Below are positions 7,579 to 16,465 of a DNA stretch of 37,772 nt, piece by piece. The position numbers and the translations under genes are program-made. The notes below the pieces were generated by a model that made no database searches, was not told where the DNA came from, and was given only the letters and a program-made list of their open reading frames with translations. Source of the stretch: Prevotella sp. (GTDB lineage: Bacteria > Bacteroidota > Bacteroidia > Bacteroidales > Bacteroidaceae); contig JAFZCU010000170.1 in NCBI GenBank assembly GCA_017556145.1, forward strand, positions 1 through 37,772. Direction: 5' to 3'. Position 1 is the first letter of the stretch. Every line of letters begins with the position of its first letter.

Positions 7579-9406
7579 ACACCTGTTGCATATCGTGGAG
7601 TTTCTTGTAATAACCATCAATGTTGAGCAGGTCGTCGTGCGTGCCTCTTTCCACGATGCGACCCTCATGGATGACACAGATCTCGTCGGCATTCTTGATA
7701 GTCGAGAGACGGTGGGCGATGGCTACCGTCGTACGCGTCTTCATCAACCGCTCCAGCGCATCCTGTACCAGACGTTCACTCTCCGTATCCAAAGCCGAGG
7801 TAGCTTCGTCGAGAATCAGTATCGGTGGATTCTTCAGAATGGCGCGGGCGATGCTCACTCGCTGACGCTGACCACCAGAGAGCCTGCCGCCACGATCGCC
7901 GATATTGGTGTCGAACTCAGCCTCGGAGGCCATGATGAAGTCGTAGGCGTTGGCGATACGGGCAGCCTCCTCAATCTCATCGTCTGTGGCATTGTCCACA
8001 CCGAAAGAGATGTTGTTGCGGAAGGAGTCATTGAAGAGAATGGCCTCCTGGTTCACATTGCCTATCAGCTGTCGCAGGTCATGGATGCCGAGATCCTTCA
8101 CATTGATGCCGTCGATCAGCACCTCACCCTCCTGCACATCGTAGTAACGGGGAATGAGGTCGACGAGTGTAGACTTACCGCTACCGCTTTGTCCCACGAG
8201 GGCAATGGTCTTGCCTTTGGGGATGGTAAGATTGATATCTTTCAACACCCATTGCTCAGCATATTTGAATGACACATTACGGAACTCTATCTGGTGTTCG
8301 AAACTTGCAAGGCGTTTGGGATGGGCAGGCTCTTTGATAGTGTTTTCTGCCTTTAGGATCTTGTCTATACGTTCCATCGAAGCCAGACCCTTAGGGATGT
8401 TATAACCTGCTTTCGAGAATTCTTTCAGTGGCTGTATGATACTGTAGAGAATCACCATGTAATAGATGAAAGTCGGACCTGTGATGGCTTTGTTGTTCAG
8501 TACGAGGATGCCTCCGAACCACAATACGATGATGATCATCACCGTCCCTAAGAATTCCGACATGGGGTGCGCCATCGACTGGCGGATGTTGACACGCATG
8601 ATATCGTTGCGGTAGGCTGAATTGATGGTGTCGAATCGTTTGTTCATCTTGTCTTCGGCGCAGAAGGCCTTGATGATGCGCAGACCACCCAGTGTTTCTT
8701 CCACCTGACTCATCGTATCGCTCCACAAGGCTTGCGCCTTGATACTCTTCTGCTTTAATCGTCGTCCCACGATGCCCATGAACCAGCCGAAAACGGGTAC
8801 GAAGATGATGGTGAACAAGGTAAGCTGCCACGAGACGAAGAGCAGTGTTGCGAAATAGACAATGATGAGGATCGGATTCTTGAATAGCATATCGAGGCTC
8901 GACATGATGCTCGATTCCACTTCCTGTACGTCGCCGCTCATTCGGGCAATGATGTCACCCTTACGTTCTTCGCTGAAGAAGCCCAACGGCAGAGAAGTGA
9001 TTTTCTGATAGAGCTGGTTACGGATATCACGAACCACACCGGTACGTATCGGGATGATGGTGGCCGATGAGAGGAAGTACGCGCCTGTCTTCAAGGCAGT
9101 GGTCGCTGCCAGAAACAAGCCAATGAACAATAGCGTCGTCGTCTGACCATATTGCTCAATCAGCTGACTGACGTAGAAGTTCAGGTTGTTCATCAGTACA
9201 TCTTGCACGTTTCCCCAGTCCCATGCCATCAGAGTGGTCGCCGCTTTGGCCTCACCTGTCTGGAACAGGATCTGCAGGATGGGTATCAGTGCTGCAAACG
9301 AGAAGATGTTGAGCACTGCCGACAAGATGTTGAAGATGATCGACAACACCAGGTATTTCTTATAGGGCGGCACGAACCGCCTCAGCACATTCAGGAATTC
9401 TTTCAT
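7577..9406 (-). CDS. msbA: MsbA-like ABC exporter (fused membrane and ATPase domains)
   Basis: A 609-residue half-transporter that works as a homodimer in the inner membrane, very likely flipping lipid A or a related glycolipid. The N-terminal type-IV exporter domain (residues about 15-320, six hydrophobic segments) includes GFFSEERKGDIIARMSGDVQ, the usual coupling-helix area. The nucleotide-binding domain has Walker A GQSGSGKST at about residue 405, signature LSGGQRQR at about 512, Walker B LILDEATSALD at about 535 and the switch histidine in AIAHRLST. The gene overlaps the upstream phosphotransferase gene by 4 bp and is followed by lipid A acyltransferase and kinase genes. Another B-subfamily exporter role is possible but less likely here. 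Confidence 0.85.
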   Translation of the reverse strand: MKEFLNVLRRFVPPYKKYLVLSIIFNILSAVLNIFSFAALIPILQILFQTGEAKAATTLMAWDWGNVQDVLMNNLNFYVSQLIEQYGQTTTLLFIGLFLAATTALKTGAYFLSSATIIPIRTGVVRDIRNQLYQKITSLPLGFFSEERKGDIIARMSGDVQEVESSIMSSLDMLFKNPILIIVYFATLLFVSWQLTLFTIIFVPVFGWFMGIVGRRLKQKSIKAQALWSDTMSQVEETLGGLRIIKAFCAEDKMNKRFDTINSAYRNDIMRVNIRQSMAHPMSEFLGTVMIIIVLWFGGILVLNNKAITGPTFIYYMVILYSIIQPLKEFSKAGYNIPKGLASMERIDKILKAENTIKEPAHPKRLASFEHQIEFRNVSFKYAEQWVLKDINLTIPKGKTIALVGQSGSGKSTLVDLIPRYYDVQEGEVLIDGINVKDLGIHDLRQLIGNVNQEAILFNDSFRNNISFGVDNATDDEIEEAARIANAYDFIMASEAEFDTNIGDRGGRLSGGQRQRVSIARAILKNPPILILDEATSALDTESERLVQDALERLMKTRTTVAIAHRLSTIKNADEICVIHEGRIVERGTHDDLLNIDGYYKKLHDMQQV

Positions 9407-11388
9407 TCTATTACTAACTTGTCATTATTCATGCGTTGCATGTATTGCTGTATGATGGATTGCATCTGTCGTGTCATCTGTCTCAAGGTGTCCTGAGGCA
9501 TGGTTTTCATCACATTGTGGGTGAGCAGCGAGTCGGTGCGGTAACGATAGACGGCTGTCACATCCTGACCGTCGAACTCAACGGCATAGTTGCCTTTTAC
9601 GAACTCATAGCCGTTGGAACTGGTTACCCAGTGCAGGGCATAGGAGTCTTCGGGTGACGAGCTGAGCATATCTTTTCCGAATGCCAGATAAGGACGGTCG
9701 TAATGCAGGTAAGAGAGAACGGTTGGCATGATGTCCACCTGTTCTACGATACGCTGCTGGTCGTAGCCGCACAGGGTGCTGTCGCCTGGCGCATAAAGGA
9801 TGATAGGTACGCAGAAGTTGCCCAATGTCGTAGTGTAATACGGATCAACAGGTCCACTGGTGTGGTCGGCTGTGATGACGAAGAGGGTGTTCCTGAACCA
9901 AGGCTGCTTACTGGCCGTCTCGAAGAACAGTCGCAGGGCGTTGTCGGAATAGGCGACACATTCCTGTACAGGGTTCTCGCCTTTAGGGAAGACACCTTTA
10001 TAGCGGTCAGGGACGATACAGGGTGTATGCGAGGAAGCGGTAAAGACGGCCGTCATGAAGGGTTGTTTCATACCGCTCATGGTCAGTGCGTAATACTGCA
10101 GAAACTCTTCATCCCAGATGGCCCAGGTGCCGTCGTAGTCGTCATCGCCATGGAAACGTTTGTCGGCATTATACTCCGTACGGCCGTAATACTGTGCGAA
10201 GCCTGTTGCCCGCGCAAAGGCCTGAAAGCCCATGGAACCGTTCTGTGCACCATGGAAGAAAGCGGTCGTATAGCCTTTCTGCTCGCCGAGTTCCCGGGCA
10301 AGGCCTGACATTTTGTTTAAGGATGCCGGTGTCAGGAATAGGGGTTCTACGAAGTTGGGAAGGGCTGACAACACCGATGGCATGCCTTCGATGCTTTTCC
10401 GTCCGTTGGCATAGGAATATTGCCAAGTCATCGCCCCGTGGGTAATCAATGAATCGAGGAAAGGGGTAAAGCCTTTGTAGGTTCCGCCATGCAGCGTCTG
10501 GTTATAGAAACCGAAATGCTGCTTGCCGAAACTCTCCAGAATCAGGACCACCACATTCTTGGATTGGAAAGCCAATGAATCCGTAGGTATGTGGATGGGT
10601 GTAAACAGAGCTTCTGCCTCCTGATCGCTCATGTAGTCAGGAATCACCATCGGCTTCTTGCTGAGGGTACGGTAGATGGAGAAGGGGGTATTCAGCACGA
10701 TGCCTGTCTCTGCAGGTCGGTTGACATATTGGTTGGCATTGCTGATGGTGATGGGACGTACGGCATGGGTAAAACCGCCTCGCATGCCTCCAATACAGAG
10801 GGGTACCGCTACCGCCAGCGAAACCGCCTGAATGGCATAATAGCTTGACAGATGGCGGATGGGCAGGCTTTTGCGTATGTCTGAAGGCCTGGGCCGGAAA
10901 AGCTTCCATAGCAGCCATGTGAACACGCCTGCCAGGATGACCAGATACCAGTTGACCAGAAACTGCTCGGCGAAGATCTTCGTCATATTACCTGCACCCT
11001 CATGACTGAATTCGGCGAATACAGTGGTTGTCGTCCGTTTACCGGTAAAGGGAAAATAGACACAGTCGATGAGGTTGGCATAGACTGCGACGGAATTGCA
11101 GATGACATAGATCCATCGTATGATTTGATAGTAGGCCGGACACTCTTTCCAATGTAAAGGCAACAGGAAACCCAGGATGACCAGTGCATTGGTATAGAGG
11201 ATGGCCGAGGTATCGAAAATCAGACCGGCAGAGAACAGGCTGAGGGCGTGACTCCAGCTGAGGGTGTCTGTGTATAAGTTCCAATTGGTCAGCAGGAAAA
11301 CCAGCCGACAAATGGTGAACAGCACGTAGACAACAAGCAGGTTGTTCAATAGTGCAAAGATGGGATATCTGTTGAAGGAAAACTTCAT
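9403..11388 (-). CDS. LTA synthase/EptA-like membrane phosphotransferase, alkaline phosphatase superfamily (second)
   Basis: A 661-residue protein and first gene of the long minus-strand operon. Five N-terminal membrane segments precede a periplasmic sulfatase-fold domain starting near VVVLILESFGKQHFG, whose Glu binds metal. The position matching the nucleophile is a serine in NGRKSIEGMP, where the paralogue at 5714-7558 has threonine. VITADHTSGP provides the later metal site. The family transfers phosphoglycerol or phosphoethanolamine from phospholipid heads, and some members prefer other polyol phosphates. Its stop overlaps the MsbA-like start. The Ser/Thr difference between the two paralogues may mark different donors or rates, which is inference. 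Confidence 0.85.
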   Translation of the reverse strand: MKFSFNRYPIFALLNNLLVVYVLFTICRLVFLLTNWNLYTDTLSWSHALSLFSAGLIFDTSAILYTNALVILGFLLPLHWKECPAYYQIIRWIYVICNSVAVYANLIDCVYFPFTGKRTTTTVFAEFSHEGAGNMTKIFAEQFLVNWYLVILAGVFTWLLWKLFRPRPSDIRKSLPIRHLSSYYAIQAVSLAVAVPLCIGGMRGGFTHAVRPITISNANQYVNRPAETGIVLNTPFSIYRTLSKKPMVIPDYMSDQEAEALFTPIHIPTDSLAFQSKNVVVLILESFGKQHFGFYNQTLHGGTYKGFTPFLDSLITHGAMTWQYSYANGRKSIEGMPSVLSALPNFVEPLFLTPASLNKMSGLARELGEQKGYTTAFFHGAQNGSMGFQAFARATGFAQYYGRTEYNADKRFHGDDDYDGTWAIWDEEFLQYYALTMSGMKQPFMTAVFTASSHTPCIVPDRYKGVFPKGENPVQECVAYSDNALRLFFETASKQPWFRNTLFVITADHTSGPVDPYYTTTLGNFCVPIILYAPGDSTLCGYDQQRIVEQVDIMPTVLSYLHYDRPYLAFGKDMLSSSPEDSYALHWVTSSNGYEFVKGNYAVEFDGQDVTAVYRYRTDSLLTHNVMKTMPQDTLRQMTRQMQSIIQQYMQRMNNDKLVIE

Positions 11389-11408
11389 CGTCTGCTCCTT
11401 TGAATGTG

Positions 11409-11441
11409 CAAAGATACTGATTTTTTAGACAAAAGAACAAA
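11409..11441 (-). promoter_or_regulatory. Promoter of the 11388-2157 envelope operon
   Basis: Read on the minus strand, TATCTTTG (11409-11416) is the -7 box, and TTTG (11438-11441) lies 21 bp upstream. The ATG at 11388 follows about 15 nt after the predicted start. No other good promoter was seen before the following six genes. Confidence 0.75.
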
Positions 11442-11490
11442 AGAAACAAAAAAATTATATGTTCTTATGTACTTATGTCTGAAAAATATG

Positions 11491-11498
11491 TATTTTTG
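11491..11498 (+). promoter_or_regulatory. Probable -7 box for the phosphoesterase gene
   Basis: TATTTTTG matches TAnnTTTG. The -33 region is only TTATG-like, so the promoter is weaker than its divergent partner. It argues for the ATG at 11534 rather than an upstream TTG at 11507, which would sit almost on the transcription start. Confidence 0.5.
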
Positions 11499-11533
11499 CA
11501 TTTGAATTGAGCATTTTAGATAGTTTTTGGACT

Positions 11534-12898
11534 ATGAAACGGTTGAAAATAAGCGTGATGGCTCTGCTTGTGAGTCTGTTGGTTATCTGGGTGTGGTCAC
11601 GCTGGGATGTCTGGTTCCATAATTCCGAGGAGCAGGCTTATGTCCCATCGGATTTGCCAGCGCATGTGCTGCTGACGTTTGGTGGTAAGGACGGCTTGTC
11701 GCGTAATGTCAGCTGGCAGTGCGACACCGTTGTCAGACCATCCTGTGTGGAACTGGTGTGCCTGGCCGACAGCGATACGTTGCAGATTGCAGCCTCTGGT
11801 GAGGTGTTCCGTTCACGATGCGGACAGGCAGCCTATTATCGGGCGCGGTTGACAGAACTCAAGCCTGATCGTTCCTATGCTTATCGGACCGTGACAGATG
11901 GCAACGCCTCGCCGTGGTATCATTTCCAGACCTATGCCGAAAATCGACAGAAGTTGTCATTTCTCTATGTGGGTGACGTGCAGGATACCATAGGCGGCCA
12001 GGCAAACCGAATACTCCGCGAGGCACTCAATCGTCATCCTGAGAGTGAGTTCCTGGTTTGTGGCGGCGATCTGACAGAGCGTCCTACGCATCAACATTGG
12101 GAGGAGGCCTTCCGCGATATCGACAGTGTGGCACAGACTATGCCGATACTGGCGGTGACAGGCAATCACGATTATCTCAAAGGGGTTATCATGCGTCTGG
12201 AACGGCGTTTCTCGCTGGTGTTCTCCTATTTCCTCGATTCCAAGGTAGCCGATAATCAGGTCTTTACGTTTTGTTATGGTCCTGTCCAGTTCTTCCTGTT
12301 GGACAGCAACCGCGAACTGCCATACCTGTACACCCAACGGCAATGGCTGAAGGAACAATTGCAGGAGAGCCGTTCGCGGTGGAAGATTGTCGTGCTTCAC
12401 CATCCGTTGTATTCCATCAAGGGCAACAATAACCTCATTCAGCGGTGGATGTTCAACGACCTGATAGAGGACTTCGGTGTCGATTTGGTGCTACAGGGTC
12501 ACGAACATGCCTATGCCCGTATGACGCGCCATGATGACAAAGGTCAGGCTGTGACACCGGTCTATACCGTCAGCCATTGTTCGCCGAAGAATTACCGCAT
12601 AAAGTTTGACGACCGCTTCGACAAGTTCGGTATCTCCAGCCGTTACTATCAGATGGTTGAAATCTCTGGCGATACCTTGTCCTTATCGGCCTTTGAGGTC
12701 AGTGGGCATACGCTCTATGACTTCCTCCAGATTATCAAGTCTCCAACCAATCATGTATGTATCAGAGACTTTGGTAAAGCCATTCCTGAATACATGGATT
12801 ATGAGCCTGATCCTGACAGCAAGAAAGACCGTGCTTTTGCTGAGCGGATAGCCGACTATAAACGTCGTCATCCGGAAAGACAAAGGCTAATTGATTAA
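11534..12898 (+). CDS. Purple acid phosphatase-like metallophosphoesterase
   Basis: A 454-residue exported or membrane-anchored phosphoesterase. An N-terminal hydrophobic helix (residues about 5-22) is followed by a fibronectin-III-like domain (about 40-133, ending in SYAYRTV...WYHFQT) and then a calcineurin-like domain. All metal motifs are visible: VGDVQD (Asp148, Asp151), GGDLTE (Asp179), GNHD (Asn211, His212), a histidine in VVLHHPLYS, and QGHEHAYAR. I start at 11534 because the next in-frame upstream start is a TTG and the ATG begins a normal membrane anchor. Its stop codon overlaps that of the converging miaB. The substrate is unknown. The divergent position next to the phosphotransferase operon is suggestive only. 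Confidence 0.85.
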   Translation: MKRLKISVMALLVSLLVIWVWSRWDVWFHNSEEQAYVPSDLPAHVLLTFGGKDGLSRNVSWQCDTVVRPSCVELVCLADSDTLQIAASGEVFRSRCGQAAYYRARLTELKPDRSYAYRTVTDGNASPWYHFQTYAENRQKLSFLYVGDVQDTIGGQANRILREALNRHPESEFLVCGGDLTERPTHQHWEEAFRDIDSVAQTMPILAVTGNHDYLKGVIMRLERRFSLVFSYFLDSKVADNQVFTFCYGPVQFFLLDSNRELPYLYTQRQWLKEQLQESRSRWKIVVLHHPLYSIKGNNNLIQRWMFNDLIEDFGVDLVLQGHEHAYARMTRHDDKGQAVTPVYTVSHCSPKNYRIKFDDRFDKFGISSRYYQMVEISGDTLSLSAFEVSGHTLYDFLQIIKSPTNHVCIRDFGKAIPEYMDYEPDPDSKKDRAFAERIADYKRRHPERQRLID

Positions 12899-14220
12899 AG
12901 GGCTTTGCCAAGCAATGTGGCACTGGTAGAACCCGTAATTTTCACCTTCACAGTCTCGCCGATATGGTGGCCGTTCTTGTCGAATACCACCATCTTATTC
13001 TGCTCCGTACGTCCGCAGAGTTGCTCGTGGCTTCGCTTTGAAAATCCCTCCACAAGCACATCAAACACCTTGCCTTCGTCTTTTTTGTTCTGCTGGGCAG
13101 AAATCTCTGTCTGTAGGGCGATGAGCTCGTTCAACCGGCGGATCTTCTCCTCCTCAGGCACATCGTCGGGCAGATGCTTAGAGGCATAAGTACCAGGCCG
13201 CTCCGAGTATTTGAACATAAAGGCAGAGTCGTAGCCCACCTCGCGCATCAGGTCTAACGAGAGTTGGTGGTCTTCCTCCGTCTCTGAGTGATAGCCCACG
13301 AAAATGTCCGTCGACAAGCCACAGTCTGGGATGATGCGGCGGATGGCATTCACACGGTCCATATACCATTCACGGGTGTATTTGCGGTTCATCAGTTTCA
13401 GTATCCGGTCAGAACCGCTCTGCACAGGCAGGTGGATATGTTTGCAGACATTGGGCATTTCTGCAATCACCCGCAGCGTTTCATCACTCATATCCTTCGG
13501 GTGACTCGTCGTAAATCTCACTCTCATTTCCGGTACTTCCTCCGCCATTCGCCGCAACAGGGCAGGGAAGTCCGTCTCCAGACTCCTGTCTCCAGACTCC
13601 TGACTCCTATAGGAATTCACATTCTGTCCCAGCAGCGTCACCTCCTTGAATCCACGGTCTCTCAGGTCTCTCACCTCTTTGAGAATGCTCTCCACGTCGC
13701 GGCTCCGCTCCCGTCCTCTGGTATAGGGCACGATGCAGTAGTGGCAGAAATTGTTGCAACCGCGCATGATACTCACAAAGCCGCCAATCTTATGACCCAG
13801 CCCGATGCGCTGGGGTACGATGTCCTTATAGGTTTCTGTCGTCGACAGTTCAATGTTCATGGCCTTGTGGCCCGTCTCAGCCTGTGCTATCAGGTCTGGT
13901 AGGGAAAGGTAGGCATCGGGGCCTGCAACGAGGTCGCAGTGATGGTTGTCCAACAGATCCTGCTGTGCCCTTTCTGCCATGCACCCCAATACGCCGATAA
14001 TCAAAGGACGCTTGCGACGGATGGCCGCGAGCGCTTCTAATCGATGATAAATCTTCTGTTCGGCATTGTCTCTCACCGAACAGGTGTTCAGGAATACGGC
14101 GTTGGCCTCGTCGATACTCTCAGTGGTCTCATAGCCTGCCATCTGCATGACCGAGGCCACAACCTCTGAGTCTGCCACATTCATCTGACAGCCGTATGTC
14201 TCAATATATAATTTCTTCAT
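12895..14220 (-). CDS. miaB: MiaB, tRNA-2-methylthio-N6-dimethylallyladenosine synthase
   Basis: A 441-residue radical-SAM methylthiotransferase that adds a methylthio group to i6A37 in tRNA. The N-terminal UPF0004 domain carries the cluster cysteines Cys11 (ETYGCQMN), Cys47 (NTCSVR) and Cys80 (GVLGCMAER). The radical-SAM CX3CX2C is Cys155, Cys159 and Cys162 in RGCNNFCHYC, and a TRAM domain ends the protein. Right after the conserved GQNVNSY (residues about 205-217) there is an unusual RSQESGDRSLE insert coded by 7-nt repeats. It lies between the radical-SAM core elements and keeps the frame. All catalytic residues remain, so the gene looks functional. Confidence 0.95.
   Translation of the reverse strand: MKKLYIETYGCQMNVADSEVVASVMQMAGYETTESIDEANAVFLNTCSVRDNAEQKIYHRLEALAAIRRKRPLIIGVLGCMAERAQQDLLDNHHCDLVAGPDAYLSLPDLIAQAETGHKAMNIELSTTETYKDIVPQRIGLGHKIGGFVSIMRGCNNFCHYCIVPYTRGRERSRDVESILKEVRDLRDRGFKEVTLLGQNVNSYRSQESGDRSLETDFPALLRRMAEEVPEMRVRFTTSHPKDMSDETLRVIAEMPNVCKHIHLPVQSGSDRILKLMNRKYTREWYMDRVNAIRRIIPDCGLSTDIFVGYHSETEEDHQLSLDLMREVGYDSAFMFKYSERPGTYASKHLPDDVPEEEKIRRLNELIALQTEISAQQNKKDEGKVFDVLVEGFSKRSHEQLCGRTEQNKMVVFDKNGHHIGETVKVKITGSTSATLLGKAL
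13574..13608 (-). repeat. Array of 7-nt units inside miaB, same family as in the GT4 gene
   Basis: On the coding strand it reads as five tandem heptamers alternating AGGAGTC and TGGAGAC. It has the same sense and reading phase as the array at 1576-1628, so both give an R-S-Q-E-x-G-D-R-S peptide in unrelated proteins. Confidence 0.93.
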
Positions 14221-14227
14221 ATTTTGC

Positions 14228-15388
14228 TTATTTTATGTTTTTGATTCTAATCAGTGCTTCTTGCAGTCGGGCGCGGGGACAGGCGATGTTTAGGCGGATA
14301 TAGCCCTCGCCGGAGACAGGACCGTACATCGTGCCAGGGTTCACCCAGACTTTCGCCTCGCTAAACAGACAGTCGCAATAGGCTTGTGACGTCATGCCGG
14401 TAGCGGTGATGTCGATCCAGGTGAGATAGGTGCCTTCCAACTTGCAGATTTTCCATTGGGGCAGGTGGTGTGCGGCAAAGTCACACAGGGTTTGATAGTT
14501 GTCCCAAAGATAGAGATTGAGGGCATCGAGCCAATCCTCGCTCTCGTTATAGGCTGCAATGAGTGCCACGGGACCGAAAGGATTCACGTCGCACACCTCG
14601 TTGATGTTGATGGCCCGATCCAGCAGGTAACGCCAATCAGGTCTGGAACAGATGATATTGGCGGCCTGTAGCCCTGCGATGTTAAACGATTTCGAGGGGG
14701 AATTGAGAATGACGCTGTTCTGACGGCATTGTTCGCTGACGGCTGCGAAAGGCTGGTACTGATAGCCGGGCATGACGAGTTCGCAGTGGATCTCATCACT
14801 CACCACCTTCACACCGTGTTTCATGCAGATATCGTTCATTCGCTCCAATTCGGCCCGCGTCCACACACGACCGCAGGGGTTGTGGGGGTTGCAAAGCAGA
14901 AAGACGGTGGTCTTCTCATCAGCACATTTCGTCTCGAAATCGGTCCAATCCACTTCGAAGGTGTCGTCTGTACGGTGTAGGATTGTTTCAAGCACCTCAC
15001 AGCCGTTGTTGCGGATGGAGGAGAAGAAACAGTTGTAGTCGGGTGAGAGGATGAGCACCTTCTCGCCTGGCGTAGTGAGGGCTTTGATGGCGACGCTCAT
15101 TGCCGGCACGACCCCTGTGGTATAGAGAATCTCCTCGCGACGGATGGTCCAGTCATGACGGCGCTGGAACCATGAGATGATAGCCTCGTAATACGTGTCT
15201 CCCACAAACGTGTAACCGAATATGCCATGTTCGGCACGCTGACGGATAGCCTTCTGGATGGCAGGTGCAGCCTTGAAGTCCATGTCGGCCACCCAAAGGG
15301 GAATGACATCGGGATCATTCATTTCATCCCATTTCACACATCCCGTTCCCCTGCGTTCTACCAATTCATCAAAATCGTATTCACTCAT
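14228..15388 (-). CDS. MalY/PatB family PLP-dependent aminotransferase (C-S lyase type)
   Basis: A fold-type-I PLP enzyme of 386 residues, in the MalY/PatB group that often acts as cystathionine beta-lyase or cysteine desulfhydrase. The typical start DFDELVERRGTGCVKWD is present, then PLWVADMDF, the cofactor-contact stretch LCNPHNPCGRVW, VVSDEIHCEL with the pyridine-binding Asp, and the Schiff-base lysine in NSPSKSFNIAGL. A GTG six codons upstream (15406) could also start translation. I prefer the ATG at 15388 because it has GAAAGGGA about 9 nt upstream and starts directly with the family's N-terminus. It lies 24 bp after the DUF3737 gene and is probably in its operon. Confidence 0.85.
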   Translation of the reverse strand: MSEYDFDELVERRGTGCVKWDEMNDPDVIPLWVADMDFKAAPAIQKAIRQRAEHGIFGYTFVGDTYYEAIISWFQRRHDWTIRREEILYTTGVVPAMSVAIKALTTPGEKVLILSPDYNCFFSSIRNNGCEVLETILHRTDDTFEVDWTDFETKCADEKTTVFLLCNPHNPCGRVWTRAELERMNDICMKHGVKVVSDEIHCELVMPGYQYQPFAAVSEQCRQNSVILNSPSKSFNIAGLQAANIICSRPDWRYLLDRAININEVCDVNPFGPVALIAAYNESEDWLDALNLYLWDNYQTLCDFAAHHLPQWKICKLEGTYLTWIDITATGMTSQAYCDCLFSEAKVWVNPGTMYGPVSGEGYIRLNIACPRARLQEALIRIKNIK

Positions 15389-15412
15389 AACTGTTGTCCC
15401 TTTCACTTCCCT

Positions 15413-16279
15413 TTAGCTTCTTGTTTCTATCACACAATCATTCGGTTTCCGCACATGTTCGTCAATGGTGATGCTGCCGATGCTGTCGGCGACAATATGC
15501 CCGGATGTCGGATTCTTGATATGCTCGATATGTCCGTGGATGTCGGCCTTGACGGTGGAATACTCAAACATCCGGTCGCACATGGGGTCGATGGTACAGT
15601 TTTCGAGCACCAGCTTGTCGGTATAACAGAGCAGCTGCTCTCCGGCGAGGTGACAGTTCACCAGACGGACGTTCTTTGAGTGCCAGGCCAGATACTCACC
15701 ATCGAGGGTGGAGTCGTAGATTGTGATGTTCTCGCATTCCCAAAAAGAGTCTTTTGTCAGGATGTTGGCATGGTGTATCTCCACGTTCTTGCAGTATTGG
15801 AATACGTATTTCGAGTCGCTCTCGAGACCGTCGACATAGATGTTCTGCGAGAACATGAAGGGATAGGTGCCCCCGTGCAGCTTCACATTCCTGATACGGA
15901 TGCCGTCCACCTTCCAGAAGGTTTCGTCGGCATCGGTAATCTCCACGTTCTCCAACGTCAGGTTCTTCATCTCGCGGAAGAACTTCGGTCCGTCAATGCG
16001 CGAGTTCGTCATCACCAGGTCGTTGGTATACCAGATGGCGGAGCGGGAGCCTTCGGCAAAGTAGCAATTGTCGATCCTAGCACCGTCGACATGCCACAAA
16101 GGATATTTACCATAGAATTTGCAGTCGTAAGCCTCGATGTTCTGACATTGTTTAATGGCCGATTCACCATCGGTAATGGTTACATTTTCCAATCTTAGGT
16201 CGTGGGTGGCAAACAGGGGACGCTCGCCACCGAATTTCTCATTGATGATCTTTGTGTTGGGTTTTTGTCCGTTCGTCAT
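15413..16279 (-). CDS. DUF3737 family right-handed beta-helix protein
   Basis: A 288-residue protein without signal peptide. It consists largely of short repeating strands of the type LENVEITDADETFWKVDGIRI, WECENITIYDSTLDGEYLAW and LVLENCTI, which is the pattern of a right-handed beta-helix. Sequence and length match DUF3737, whose biochemical role is unknown. It is the first gene of a two-gene unit with the MalY-type enzyme 24 bp downstream and has a promoter at 16308-16339. A link to sulphur amino-acid metabolism rests only on that neighbour. Confidence 0.8.
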   Translation of the reverse strand: MTNGQKPNTKIINEKFGGERPLFATHDLRLENVTITDGESAIKQCQNIEAYDCKFYGKYPLWHVDGARIDNCYFAEGSRSAIWYTNDLVMTNSRIDGPKFFREMKNLTLENVEITDADETFWKVDGIRIRNVKLHGGTYPFMFSQNIYVDGLESDSKYVFQYCKNVEIHHANILTKDSFWECENITIYDSTLDGEYLAWHSKNVRLVNCHLAGEQLLCYTDKLVLENCTIDPMCDRMFEYSTVKADIHGHIEHIKNPTSGHIVADSIGSITIDEHVRKPNDCVIETRS

Positions 16280-16307
16280 GCTTTTATCTGTTCATTGATT
16301 TGGGTTG

Positions 16308-16339
16308 CGAAGTTACGAAAAAAAAGGCAGAATCCCAAA
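16308..16339 (-). promoter_or_regulatory. Promoter of the DUF3737-MalY unit
   Basis: On the minus strand TTTG (16336-16339) is followed after 20 bp by TAACTTCG (16308-16315), one mismatch from TAnnTTTG. It runs divergently from the sensor-gene promoter. Confidence 0.6.
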
Positions 16340-16364
16340 AATCCATCACAAAATTACACTTTTT

Positions 16365-16396
16365 CTTGGATTTTTCAGATATTTTCCCTACCTTTG
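16365..16396 (+). promoter_or_regulatory. Promoter of the tandem Cache sensor operon
   Basis: CTTG (16365-16368) is followed after 20 bp by TACCTTTG (16389-16396), a perfect -7 box. The ATG is at 16466, giving a leader of about 60 nt. Confidence 0.7.
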
Positions 16397-16465
16397 CCCC
16401 GATAAGTCAGTATTCATCGCCTTTAAAGCAACCCTGCCGATGCCATTATCATCAGGCCCGTACCC

